Shown here in pieces: positions 26,015-34,078 of a DNA stretch of 64,000 nt (position 1 is the stretch's first letter; every line of letters starts with the position of its first letter). This DNA comes from JAAXKN01 sp050259615 (lineage in GTDB: Bacteria; Bacteroidota; Ignavibacteria; Ignavibacteriales; SURF-24): NCBI GenBank assembly GCA_050259615.1, contig JBLNAZ010000131.1:15514-79513 (forward strand), given 5' to 3'. The notes under the pieces are model-generated. The model ran no database searches, had not been told where the DNA came from, and saw only the letters and a list, made by a program, of their open reading frames with translations. The position numbers and the translations under genes are program-made.

Positions 26015-26040
26015 ATTTTACCTTTTTTCGAAATAAACTT

Positions 26041-27054
26041 TCAGAAACAAAACATTAAGAAAGCGCTTTGAGGTGTTACTCTTACACCCGGCATCGGAAA
26101 GTGAATATAGTTAAGAGTATTTTTTGCAAACTGCCAGAATGGTCCGTATAAAGGGAGTTTTTCAGCATCCAGGTCCAGTGCAAAATAAAATTCCATCGGG
26201 CCGCCAAGGTTTCGCGAATTTCCGTCATACTTTAAGCCGGCACCGGCTGCAATCATGATAAATGAAGGCCAGAAAGCCGACACCTTTTCAGGGAGAAATT
26301 CTTTAATACGTAAAGACATCCAGTACTTTTGCCCCGCGTAGTCATCGAAAATTATGCTGCCGACATTATTCTGTCTCTTAACCGGTTTAAAGCTAACTTT
26401 GGGCATTAAGCTCTTCATCTCTGGTATATAATACTGTCCTATGTAAAACGCTGTTCCCAGAATATCAGCCGAAAAATTGGAAAGGCTAAAGCCGTTATTT
26501 TTATGAAAGCCGTTTTCCAATTCGATATAGGACATATATGCCAGGGCAGAAAGTGAACTGTACCAGGTTGAACCCAGTGCCTGCATGCCTGAGGCCTCAT
26601 AGGCTCCTGAAAATAAATGTCCGAGCAAATTTACCGAATAGAAGTGACTAAATTTATTAAAATTTGACAACTTACTCCAATAATCATTTGAAAAATAAAA
26701 CTTTTCCTTTTGCTTCCACCACGCGTCTTCCATATAGTTATGCATTACAAAGCCGGATCCCGTAAGGGCTGCACCAAGACTTCCGAGCATAGGATAGTTT
26801 AGCCCAGTATTAAAAGGTTCATTTGGTTTTATATCTGCATTTATAATTGAAGAAAAAGAAATAGAATTGTGTGTTATAGTTTTCTCAGATTCTCTGTCAG
26901 CAGGCCTGCCGGAAATGTGGTTTAATTCGTATAACGATACTGGGATCGAACTGCCTTGCCCGGGCTTCGAACTTGAAGTGGAATCAGCTGCAAAAGCATA
27001 ACTGAAGATCCAGGGGCTGAAAGTCATAAAGAGAAAAAGAAATAAATGTTTCAT
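26041..27054 (-). CDS. DUF2279-type exported protein
   Basis: A 337-residue secreted or outer-membrane protein from the ATG at 27054, with a signal peptide (HLFLFLFMTFSPWIFSYAFA). The motifs resemble DUF2279: WWKQKEKFYFSNDYW, then FNKFSHFYSVNLLGHLFSGAYEASG and FSADILGTAFYIGQY. The C-terminus has amphipathic strands that end MLFCF; a terminal Phe is often used by outer-membrane proteins. DUF2279 proteins occur in Bacteroidota near envelope genes, and their role is unknown. It precedes the glycosyltransferase in an envelope cluster. The lysS terminator lies just upstream, so it starts its own transcription unit. Confidence 0.7.
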   Translation of the reverse strand: MKHLFLFLFMTFSPWIFSYAFAADSTSSSKPGQGSSIPVSLYELNHISGRPADRESEKTITHNSISFSSIINADIKPNEPFNTGLNYPMLGSLGAALTGSGFVMHNYMEDAWWKQKEKFYFSNDYWSKLSNFNKFSHFYSVNLLGHLFSGAYEASGMQALGSTWYSSLSALAYMSYIELENGFHKNNGFSLSNFSADILGTAFYIGQYYIPEMKSLMPKVSFKPVKRQNNVGSIIFDDYAGQKYWMSLRIKEFLPEKVSAFWPSFIMIAAGAGLKYDGNSRNLGGPMEFYFALDLDAEKLPLYGPFWQFAKNTLNYIHFPMPGVRVTPQSAFLMFCF

Positions 27055-27085
27055 TAAGATCCGGTTTATAACTAAAGCAGGATTA

Positions 27086-27124
27086 AAATAAAAAGGGATA
27101 AGACACCAGATGTATCTTATCCCT
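27086..27124 (-). terminator. Rho-independent terminator after lysS
   Basis: On the minus strand, 10-base arms AGGGATAAGA and TCTTATCCCT (outer ends 27124 and 27094) pair around an 11-base loop and are followed by TTTTTATTTT. It separates the mnmA-to-lysS run from the envelope cluster. Confidence 0.85.
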
Positions 27125-27144
27125 GAAATGAAAAACATTAAAGA

Positions 27145-28650
27145 TTATTTCTCAGGTTTCATCTGCGGGAACAGAATTACGTCGCGTATTGAGGACTGAT
27201 TGGTTAAAAGCATTACCAGGCGGTCAACGCCTATTCCAAGTCCTGCCGTAGGAGGCAATCCGTATTCAAGTGCACGCACAAAGTCCTCATCGATCTGATG
27301 GGCTTCCTCGTCCCCTGCCTCTCTCATTTTACCCTGATCCTCGAACCTCATCTTCTGGTCTATAGGATCGTTAAGTTCGCTGAATGCGTTACAGATCTCT
27401 CTGCCAAGAACGAAGCCCTCAAATCTTTCAACCAGTCCTTCTTTAGTCCTGTGTTTCTTGGCCAGGGGCGACATTTCGACAGGATAGTCCATAAGGAATG
27501 TCGGCTGAATAAGTTTATCCTGAACAGTTACTTCGAAGAGGTTATCAATAAGTTTGCCCTTGCTTTCTCCTCCTCCTATCGGAGCCCCGTACTTTCTGCA
27601 AGCCTGTTTAACCTCATCATAAGAAGCGCTTAATACGTCGATGCCCGTAGCATCTTTAATAGCATCAACCATTGAGACCCTGTCCCATGGCGGCTGAAAG
27701 TTTATTTTCTTTCCTTCTATTTCAAATTCAGTTTTGCCGAAGACGGTATTGCACACATGGGCCACCATTTCCTCAACAAAGGCCATCATCCAGTTATAGT
27801 CCTTGTAAGCAACGTAGAGTTCCATCATAGTAAATTCAGGGTTATGGGTTCTGTCCATGCCCTCATTGCGGAAGTCCTTTGAAATTTCATATACACCGTC
27901 GAATCCGCCAACGATAAGGCGTTTCAGATAAAGCTCGTCGGCTATTCTGAGGAATAAAGGAATATCGAGAGCGTTATGGTGTGTCATAAAAGGCTTTGCA
28001 GCCGCACCGCCGTACATCGGCTGAAGCACAGGAGTTTCAACTTCAAGGTAGCCCTTTTGATCCAGGAAACTTCTTAAGGCTGAGATTATGCGGCTTCTTT
28101 TAATAAAGACGTCTTTAACCTCAGGGTTAACGATGAGGTCCACATAGCGCTGGCGGTATCTGAGTTCTTTATCGGCAAACTGGTCGAAGATAACCTTATT
28201 GCCCGCTTCATCAACAACTTCCTTAGCAATAGGAATAGGCCTGATGGATTTGGAAAGGAGCTTAAGGCTTCTTGCGTGGACTGATGTTTCACCGGTTTTT
28301 GTCTTAAAGACATAGCCTTCAACACCAACAATATCGCCGATATCCATCAGTTTGAATGTATCATATTCAGCGCCGATGTCATCTTTTTTCAGGTATATCT
28401 GAATTTTTCCCTGTTTATCCTGAACGTGAGCGAATGAGGCCTTGCCCATGCGTCTTACGGCCATAATACGTCCTGCTATTTTGACGTTATTTTCCGTACC
28501 ATCCTGGAACTCAGTTTTTATATCATTGGAATAAGCGTTTACGTCAAACTCATAAGCATATGCTTCGAGGTTTCTTTTCTGAAGCTCTTCTAATTCTTCG
28601 AGTCGTCTTTTTACCAGTGTATTAATATCTTCATTAAAATTGGTTTCCAA
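27145..28650 (-). CDS. lysS: Lysyl-tRNA synthetase, class II
   Basis: This is a class IIb aminoacyl-tRNA synthetase, 501 residues from the TTG at 28650. That start is set by an almost perfect AAAGGAGGA box five bases upstream. The N-terminal OB-fold anticodon domain spans about residues 45-150 (VKIAGRIMAVRRMGKASF). The catalytic motifs are motif 2 FRNEGMDRTHNPEFTMME and motif 3 GLGIGVDRLVMLL, with the C-terminus RDVILFPQMKPE. It ends at a strong terminator. An upstream in-frame extension of 15 residues overlaps the dacB end and is not supported. Confidence 0.96.
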   Translation of the reverse strand: METNFNEDINTLVKRRLEELEELQKRNLEAYAYEFDVNAYSNDIKTEFQDGTENNVKIAGRIMAVRRMGKASFAHVQDKQGKIQIYLKKDDIGAEYDTFKLMDIGDIVGVEGYVFKTKTGETSVHARSLKLLSKSIRPIPIAKEVVDEAGNKVIFDQFADKELRYRQRYVDLIVNPEVKDVFIKRSRIISALRSFLDQKGYLEVETPVLQPMYGGAAAKPFMTHHNALDIPLFLRIADELYLKRLIVGGFDGVYEISKDFRNEGMDRTHNPEFTMMELYVAYKDYNWMMAFVEEMVAHVCNTVFGKTEFEIEGKKINFQPPWDRVSMVDAIKDATGIDVLSASYDEVKQACRKYGAPIGGGESKGKLIDNLFEVTVQDKLIQPTFLMDYPVEMSPLAKKHRTKEGLVERFEGFVLGREICNAFSELNDPIDQKMRFEDQGKMREAGDEEAHQIDEDFVRALEYGLPPTAGLGIGVDRLVMLLTNQSSIRDVILFPQMKPEK

Positions 28651-28661
28651 AAATCCTCCTT

Positions 28662-30164
28662 TTATTTTCTTGAAAAGTTCGCCAGCCTTAAACAAACCAG
28701 ATCCTGGAGGTTATCGGCCAGAGTAGCAGGAACAATATAGTTATTTACAATAATTGAAAAGACAACGGGTTCGTTGTCTGCAGTATGAACAAAGCCGCAG
28801 AGCGATCTAACACCGCCTAAATAGCCGGTCTTTGCCCGAACGTTATTTTCTGCTTTGGATCTCAGCATTCTCCGGGCTAAAGAGCCGTCAATTCCTGCTA
28901 CAGGAAAAGTCTGGTAGAATGCTGAGAAAGCTTCACTTTTATACATATAATTCAAGAGGTCCACAATCTGTCTGGGTGTCACCAGGTCCAGGCGCGAAAG
29001 TCCGGAACCGTCAGCCATAATCATATCTTCAGAATTAATGCCCATCTCCCTCAGAAGGCTCTTAACGGCCTTTACGCCGTTTTCAATTGAACCGAACCCG
29101 TATTTTACCAGGCCGATTGTCTTAAGGAGCTGTTCAGCATAAAAATTCTGACTATTCTTATTTATCACCTTTACAATTTCAGAAAGCGGAACAGAATAAT
29201 GGGTAAAAATCTTTTTCATTTTGGAATAGTCCAGGCTGACATTTTCCTCGTCAATATCTGTAGCGTAGCCTTTTATTACTATTCCCTTTTTCTTTAATAT
29301 ATCCTTAAGTACAATCAAAGAAAACTGCGTAGGGTTGTTAACCGTAGAAAAAGTCCTGAACTCTTCCGAGTTTTCGCTAATTTTGCCAAAAACGGTAATG
29401 ATATTTGTGCCGCGTTCCCTATAGACGTCAATATCGGTTGGTGTATCCTTAGTTACGGTCACAACTTTATTAATAATAGTAACGTATTTTGTTTCAGGGA
29501 CAATGCCAAGTGTTGCCTGCTTGCCGGCTTCAGTTGGTTTAACAATAATATCTATACAGTTGTCATTAAAGCTGATGGCGCTTGTAGAAGCAGAATACCA
29601 GTAGGTTTCATAATCCCACGACCATCCTTCCCCCAGGCCGTTTTCATCGAAGAGCTTATCATCGCCGATGAGGTTACCCGTAACTTCCTCAATACCTCTG
29701 GAAAGGAGCGTATCGGCCCAATCGTTAAAAACCTTATATGCGTCATCCTGGTGAAACCTTCCTGAGATGGTGGGGTCTCCCGAGCCCTGTAAAATGAGGT
29801 CGCCTTTTAAGACCGAGCCTTCAATATTACCGTTGGCATAAAGGTTTGTTTTATACCTGTAGTTTTTCCCGAGCAATAGAAGTCCGGCCGAAGTAGTAAA
29901 AAGCTTCAGGTTACTTGCCGGCACCATAAGCTTATCTTCATTTCTTTTGTACAGGTATTCCCCGGTTTCCAGTGATTTAATTACAACACCCCAGTTTGCG
30001 CTGTTAAAATTCGGGTCGTTGAAAATATCATCAATCTGCTGCCAGAATTCCGTAATTCTGGAGGAATTGTATTTATTGAATACGGGTGTCTGGTAATTCT
30101 GTGCAGACAGAGTGGCCTGCAGAAGAACAAAACTTAAAAGAAATAAATTCTTATAATTTCTCAT
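28662..30164 (-). CDS. dacB: D-Ala-D-Ala carboxypeptidase/endopeptidase (PBP4 type, S13)
   Basis: This is a periplasmic low-molecular-mass penicillin-binding protein that trims or cuts peptidoglycan cross-links. It has a signal peptide (LFLLSFVLLQATLSAQ). The S13 active-site motifs are SNLK at residues 84-87 (VPASNLKLF), the SxN in NSQNFYAEQLLK and KTG in RAKTGYLGGVRS near residue 440. The insert domain between the first two motifs is present, as in DacB/PBP4. At 500 residues it is full length. It overlaps the pseudouridine synthase end by 14 nt and precedes lysS by 11 nt. Confidence 0.93.
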   Translation of the reverse strand: MRNYKNLFLLSFVLLQATLSAQNYQTPVFNKYNSSRITEFWQQIDDIFNDPNFNSANWGVVIKSLETGEYLYKRNEDKLMVPASNLKLFTTSAGLLLLGKNYRYKTNLYANGNIEGSVLKGDLILQGSGDPTISGRFHQDDAYKVFNDWADTLLSRGIEEVTGNLIGDDKLFDENGLGEGWSWDYETYWYSASTSAISFNDNCIDIIVKPTEAGKQATLGIVPETKYVTIINKVVTVTKDTPTDIDVYRERGTNIITVFGKISENSEEFRTFSTVNNPTQFSLIVLKDILKKKGIVIKGYATDIDEENVSLDYSKMKKIFTHYSVPLSEIVKVINKNSQNFYAEQLLKTIGLVKYGFGSIENGVKAVKSLLREMGINSEDMIMADGSGLSRLDLVTPRQIVDLLNYMYKSEAFSAFYQTFPVAGIDGSLARRMLRSKAENNVRAKTGYLGGVRSLCGFVHTADNEPVVFSIIVNNYIVPATLADNLQDLVCLRLANFSRK

Positions 30165-30864
30165 ATTTTTTTGTAATACTATTTATTTCCGCTGCTGTCA
30201 GATCTCTCCAGCCCCCGGGAGGCAAGTCCCCGAGAGTTATTCCGCCATAATTTATTCTGGAAAGTTCCACTACATTATAACCCAGAGCCTGGAACATCTT
30301 CTTTACGAAATGATTTCTGCCTTCGATAGCAGTTACGTTAACAATAGTACTCTTCCTGGTTACAACAATCTCTTCAAACCTGCCTTTTTTCCCTTCCAGG
30401 TACAACCCCTTCTGCATTTTCTCTTTATCCTTCAGTTCAAGAGGCTTATCGAGGACAACCCTGTAAACTCTTCTTATCTTATTGTTAGGATGAAGGAGGA
30501 AATTGGTAAAATCGCCGTCATTTGTCAGCAGCAGGACCCCGGTTGTATTATAATCGAGTCTTCCGACAGGAACAACCTTTACATGGCTTTTAATAAGGTC
30601 CATGACGGTTCTTCTGTTCTTCTCATCATCTGTTGTAGTGACAAAACCCTTGGGTTTATTAAGAAGGTAATAGGCCTTAGCCTGGGGTTTTACCTTTTCA
30701 CCGTCAAATGTAAGCGAATCCTTCTGAGGGTCTACATTATAAGCAAGCTGAATGACAGTCTTGCCGTTAACTTCAATTCTTCCCTGAAGAATAAATTCTT
30801 CCACCTTGCGTCTGGAGCCCAGTCCGCATTCTGATAAATATCTATTCAGTCTCATCATCACCAT
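30151..30864 (-). CDS. Pseudouridine synthase, RsuA/RluB family
   Basis: This enzyme modifies uridine in rRNA. An N-terminal S4 RNA-binding domain (MRLNRYLSECGLGSRRKVEE) precedes a catalytic domain with the active-site Asp in VGRLDYNTTGVLLLTND, KPKGFVTT before it, and IEGRNHFVKKMFQALGY after it. Length and motif order fit RluB. The ATG at 30864 follows AGGGA; two further ATGs at 30858 and 30855 are possible. Its start overlaps the scpB end by about 20 nt. The scpA-scpB-rluB order is very common in bacteria and supports RluB over RsuA. Confidence 0.93.
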   Translation of the reverse strand: MVMMRLNRYLSECGLGSRRKVEEFILQGRIEVNGKTVIQLAYNVDPQKDSLTFDGEKVKPQAKAYYLLNKPKGFVTTTDDEKNRRTVMDLIKSHVKVVPVGRLDYNTTGVLLLTNDGDFTNFLLHPNNKIRRVYRVVLDKPLELKDKEKMQKGLYLEGKKGRFEEIVVTRKSTIVNVTAIEGRNHFVKKMFQALGYNVVELSRINYGGITLGDLPPGGWRDLTAAEINSITKKYEKL

Positions 30865-31492
30865 CCGGTTCCCTAACGCTATTTTCAAGATTTTCTTCAA
30901 TAGCGTTCATCATAATTTTCTGTTTCTGCTCTATAAAATCCTGATCTTTCATAATTTCCTCAATTTCGCGCGGTTTAGGAAGGTCGCTAATATTATAAAG
31001 CCCGAAATACTTCAGGAATTCTTCCGTTGTTCCGTATAAAAGAGGTCTGCCGATAGATTCGGATCGCCCTGTAATTGTAATCAGATTTTTTTCAAGCAGC
31101 ATATTTAATATATAATCTGAATTTACGCCTCTAATGGCCTCAAGTTCCGGCTTTGTAATCGGCTGCTTGTAGGCAATAATGGCAAGTGTTTCCAGGGCTG
31201 CCTGGCTAAGTCTTCTTTTGCTTTTTTCAGTTGAAAGAAAACCGACGTATTTGCCGAATTCCGGTTTTGTTGCAAAAAGAAAACCGTTGGCAACTTTTGT
31301 GATATTGAAAGAAAGCTCCTGAGAATTGTACTTTTCGTTTAATTCATCAACGCAGTTTTCAACATCACCGGCTGAAAGAGAGACATCCTCCCCGTCAATT
31401 TCCTTAATGGCTTTTATTATTTCTGCAGCCGATATGGACTCATCAGAGGCAAAAATCAGCGCTTCAATTATTGAATTATATATTTTCTCCAT
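30842..31492 (-). CDS. scpB: Segregation and condensation protein B
   Basis: This winged-helix kleisin-associated subunit of the SMC-ScpAB condensin is needed for chromosome segregation. Family motifs are EALIFASDESISAAEI at the N-terminus, LSQAALETLAIIAYKQPIT, and RGVNSDYILNMLLEKNLI, then IGRPLLYGTTEEFLKYFGL. The C-terminal tail of about 45 residues is acidic and beyond the usual core. It starts at the ATG at 31492, inside the end of scpA (17-nt overlap). Confidence 0.95.
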   Translation of the reverse strand: MEKIYNSIIEALIFASDESISAAEIIKAIKEIDGEDVSLSAGDVENCVDELNEKYNSQELSFNITKVANGFLFATKPEFGKYVGFLSTEKSKRRLSQAALETLAIIAYKQPITKPELEAIRGVNSDYILNMLLEKNLITITGRSESIGRPLLYGTTEEFLKYFGLYNISDLPKPREIEEIMKDQDFIEQKQKIMMNAIEENLENSVREPDGDDETE

Positions 31493-32204
31493 CAGCCAGA
31501 CTATAAATTACAAAATCGTTAAAATTTTCAGATTCCCTGAGCCCTAATTTACCCATTTTAATCATTTCCAGCAAAGCAATAAATGTAATGACTATCTTAA
31601 TCTTTTCTTCCATTTCCCTAACCAGGGCAATAAAACTAAGACTTTTATCTTTTTCAATTCTGGATTCTATATAATGTATCTGGTCGTCAATTGTCACATG
31701 AATCTTTTTAATTTCATGGACGGGCTCTTTCGGCTTATCCATCAATACATTCTTAAAAGCCTTCAGGAGGTCGTAGAGTGTAATATTTTTCAGCAAAGTA
31801 CCGAATTCGGGAGGGGCTACTTTATAGTCAGCCTCGAAATTCCCCCTATAGCTGAGTTTGCGCTGGTTAGACTCAAGGAATGACAATTCCTCTGTCATTT
31901 CCTTATAGCGTTTGTATTCGAGTAAAGCTTTTATAAGATCGGCCCGTGGGTCTATTTCCTCTCCTTTTTCATCAACTTCCCTGGGGAGGAGCATTCTTAC
32001 CTTGATCTGCATCAAAGTAGTAGCCATCAGTATAAAGTCGCCTGCCACTTCAAGGTCAAGAGCCTTTATTAAGTTCATGTACTCAAAGAAGTCCCCGGTA
32101 ATCCTGGAAATAGGAATATCGTAAATATCCAGCTCATCTCTTTTAATAAAAAAGAGGAGCAGATCAAGCGGACCCTCAAACTGTTCTAATTTTATCTTAT
32201 ACAA
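31476..32204 (-). CDS. scpA: Segregation and condensation protein A (kleisin)
   Basis: This is the kleisin of the SMC-ScpAB complex. It begins with the diagnostic YKIKLEQFEGPLDLLLFFI and continues KRDELDIYDIPIS, then LDLEVAGDFILMATTLMQIK, with the C-terminal winged-helix stretch VITFIALLEMIKMGKLGL. The start is TTG at 32204; no closer ATG preserves the conserved N-terminus. A CGGG stretch lies upstream, but the Shine-Dalgarno is weak. No smc gene is in the window. Confidence 0.94.
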   Translation of the reverse strand: MYKIKLEQFEGPLDLLLFFIKRDELDIYDIPISRITGDFFEYMNLIKALDLEVAGDFILMATTLMQIKVRMLLPREVDEKGEEIDPRADLIKALLEYKRYKEMTEELSFLESNQRKLSYRGNFEADYKVAPPEFGTLLKNITLYDLLKAFKNVLMDKPKEPVHEIKKIHVTIDDQIHYIESRIEKDKSLSFIALVREMEEKIKIVITFIALLEMIKMGKLGLRESENFNDFVIYSLADGENI

Positions 32205-32221
32205 ACTATACCCGGAATACC

Positions 32222-33205
32222 TTAACCTAATTTCATTTTATTGTGTACTTCCTGCATAGTACTTTCGGCAACAGCTCTGGCACGTTTCTCACCGTCAAGG
32301 AGAATATCCTGAACTTCGGAGGGGTTAGCCTCGTAGTGCTTTCTTTTTTCAAGTATAGGAGCCAGGACCTCATTTATCCTGTGAGCGGCCCTCATCTTGC
32401 AGTCGACACATCCTAAAGCGCCCGAACGGCAGCCGGTTTCAACTTCCGCCGCAGCTTCCGGAGTATTGAATTTCTGGTGGTACATATAAACCACGCATAT
32501 ATCAGGGCGTCCGGGATCGCCTTTTCTTACCTTCAGCGGGTCGGTTACGGCTTTTTTCATTTTTGCCGTTACTACTTCAGGACCGTCAGAGAGGAAAATG
32601 GCATTATTCAATGACTTGCTCATTTTTGAAACGCCGTCCAGACCGGGAAGCCTGGAAAAGCTGGTCAGAAGCGCCTCGGGTTCAGGGAATACCTGACCGT
32701 ACTGCAGGTTAAACTTTCTAGCAATTTCCCTGGTAATTTCCACGTGAGGAATCTGATCCTCGCCGACCGGGACAGCTTCGCCTTTATAGAGCAGAATATC
32801 AGCAGCCTGAAGCACAGGATAACCTAAATGACCATAGACAAGGCTTTCTATATTTAAGTCTCTTACCTGGTCTTTAAGTGTAGGGTTTCTTTCCAGGCGG
32901 GCAGACGTAACAAGCATGGAAAACAGCAGAAAAAGTTCTGTATGTTCTTTTATTTTAGACTGCCTGAAAAACGGGCTTTTAACAGGATCCAGGCCAGAGG
33001 CCAGCCAGTCGATGACCATATCCTGCGTATTCTGTGCCAGATTCTCGGTATTCAGATCAGTAGTGAGCATATGATAATCTGCCACCAGGAAGAAATTTTC
33101 ATAATCATTCTGGAGCTTTACCCAGTTTTCCAGGGCTCCGACGTAATTTCCAAGATGAAGTTTACCTGTGGCGCGCATTCCGCTTAAAATTCTCTTTTTC
33201 GGCAT
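32222..33205 (-). CDS. trpS: Tryptophanyl-tRNA synthetase
   Basis: This class Ic synthetase charges tRNA-Trp. The HIGH-type motif is TGKLHLGNYVGALENW, and KMSKS is present in DGVSKMSKSLNNAI. The second region DYHMLTTDLN and the specificity segment ILLYKGEAVPVGEDQIPH are standard. A C-terminal cysteine cluster (C265, C278, C281 region, ALGCVDCKM) resembles those of Fe-S-containing TrpRS. I start at the ATG at 33205, five bases after AAGGA; an ATG four codons upstream is also open. Confidence 0.95.
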   Translation of the reverse strand: MPKKRILSGMRATGKLHLGNYVGALENWVKLQNDYENFFLVADYHMLTTDLNTENLAQNTQDMVIDWLASGLDPVKSPFFRQSKIKEHTELFLLFSMLVTSARLERNPTLKDQVRDLNIESLVYGHLGYPVLQAADILLYKGEAVPVGEDQIPHVEITREIARKFNLQYGQVFPEPEALLTSFSRLPGLDGVSKMSKSLNNAIFLSDGPEVVTAKMKKAVTDPLKVRKGDPGRPDICVVYMYHQKFNTPEAAAEVETGCRSGALGCVDCKMRAAHRINEVLAPILEKRKHYEANPSEVQDILLDGEKRARAVAESTMQEVHNKMKLG

Positions 33206-33338
33206 CGATTCCTTCATTTTAACTTTTTAAAGAAGTAAATAAATAAAAAATTAAGCACTTAATCTATCAAGAAATTTTATCAGTTTAAAGTAATTAACTC
33301 ATGGGTCTGCAAAGACATTAACTGAAAGGGTTCAAAAA

Positions 33339-33764
33339 TCAGGACTGGAACAGATAAGGTTTCCAGGATTCTTCCATTTTACTGACCGAAACAGTCATAA
33401 ACATGATGTGGTTAGGTTTATAAGGTTTCAAATGCAGAACAAGATGAGCTTCCTCGGGTGTTCTGTTGCCTTTACGGTTATTACAGACTATGCACGCAGT
33501 AATCAGGTTTTCCCAGTTGTCTTCCCCGCCCCTGGCTCTCGGGATTATATGGTCCACCGTTAGCGGGAGGTCGCTTCTGCCGCAGTAGGCACATTTATAC
33601 ATGTCCCTTTTCAGTATGTTTTTTCTGGAAAGGATAACTTTCTTATAAGGCATCTGGACATACCTGTTCAGACGTATAACGCTGGGCCAAGGGAAAGAGT
33701 TATAGGCGCTATTTATCATTTTATGGTCTTTATTAGCAACCATTTGTGCCTTATTAAGCAGCAT
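33339..33764 (-). CDS. HNH endonuclease; conserved N-terminus extends upstream without a start
   Basis: This is an HNH-family nuclease with its zinc module and catalytic core: YKCAYCGRSDLPLTVDHIIPR, then RGGEDNWENLITACIVCNNRKG. The ATG at 33764 gives 141 residues, but the family usually begins MN.KVLVLNQSYEPL. Here those codons (KVLVLNQSYEPLSICNVRKA) are present in frame upstream, to about 33842, and the frame stays open beyond 33878. No ATG, GTG or TTG exists in that stretch, although AGGAGG lies at 33879-33884. The true start may be lost by a one-base indel or be non-canonical. Members are widespread single-copy genes with no clear phenotype. Confidence 0.8.
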   Translation of the reverse strand: MLLNKAQMVANKDHKMINSAYNSFPWPSVIRLNRYVQMPYKKVILSRKNILKRDMYKCAYCGRSDLPLTVDHIIPRARGGEDNWENLITACIVCNNRKGNRTPEEAHLVLHLKPYKPNHIMFMTVSVSKMEESWKPYLFQS

Positions 33765-33882
33765 TAGTATAATCGCCTTTCTGACGTTACATATGGAAAG
33801 CGGCTCATAGCTTTGATTTAGAACCAGGACTTTTGCATTGAGCTTACCATTTGTACTTTTATACGGTTCGAAGACACGCCTC

Positions 33883-34074
33883 CTACTTGATCCTTTTTTC
33901 CTGTAAATAGAAAAATAATCTGAATCCTACACGTAAAATTAACAAAAATATGGCAAAATACAGTATATATCTCATTTTATCCGGAGATACTGCCCTCAAA
34001 CCTATAATTAAAAGCAAAACAGCGATAATTGTAAGAGTGGCATAATTTGAAATTTCTAAAATCCGTCTGTTCAA
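33883..34074 (-). CDS. Small two-helix membrane protein
   Basis: I do not recognise a family. The 63-residue product has two hydrophobic segments (about residues 12-28 and 36-55) joined by a short loop RAVSPDKMR, with a basic C-terminus QEKRIK, so it is probably inner-membrane. The start is TTG at 34074, with AAAGGA further upstream in the mnmA end. It sits 4 nt after mnmA and its stop overlaps the AGGAGG box before the HNH gene. It may be conserved in relatives, but function is unknown. Confidence 0.65.
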   Translation of the reverse strand: MNRRILEISNYATLTIIAVLLLIIGLRAVSPDKMRYILYFAIFLLILRVGFRLFFYLQEKRIK

Positions 34075-34078
34075 GATG

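Noticed and set aside
30310..30834. 174-residue plus-strand ORF inside the pseudouridine synthase
   Set aside because: It is a shadow of a conserved gene with catalytic motifs on the other strand.
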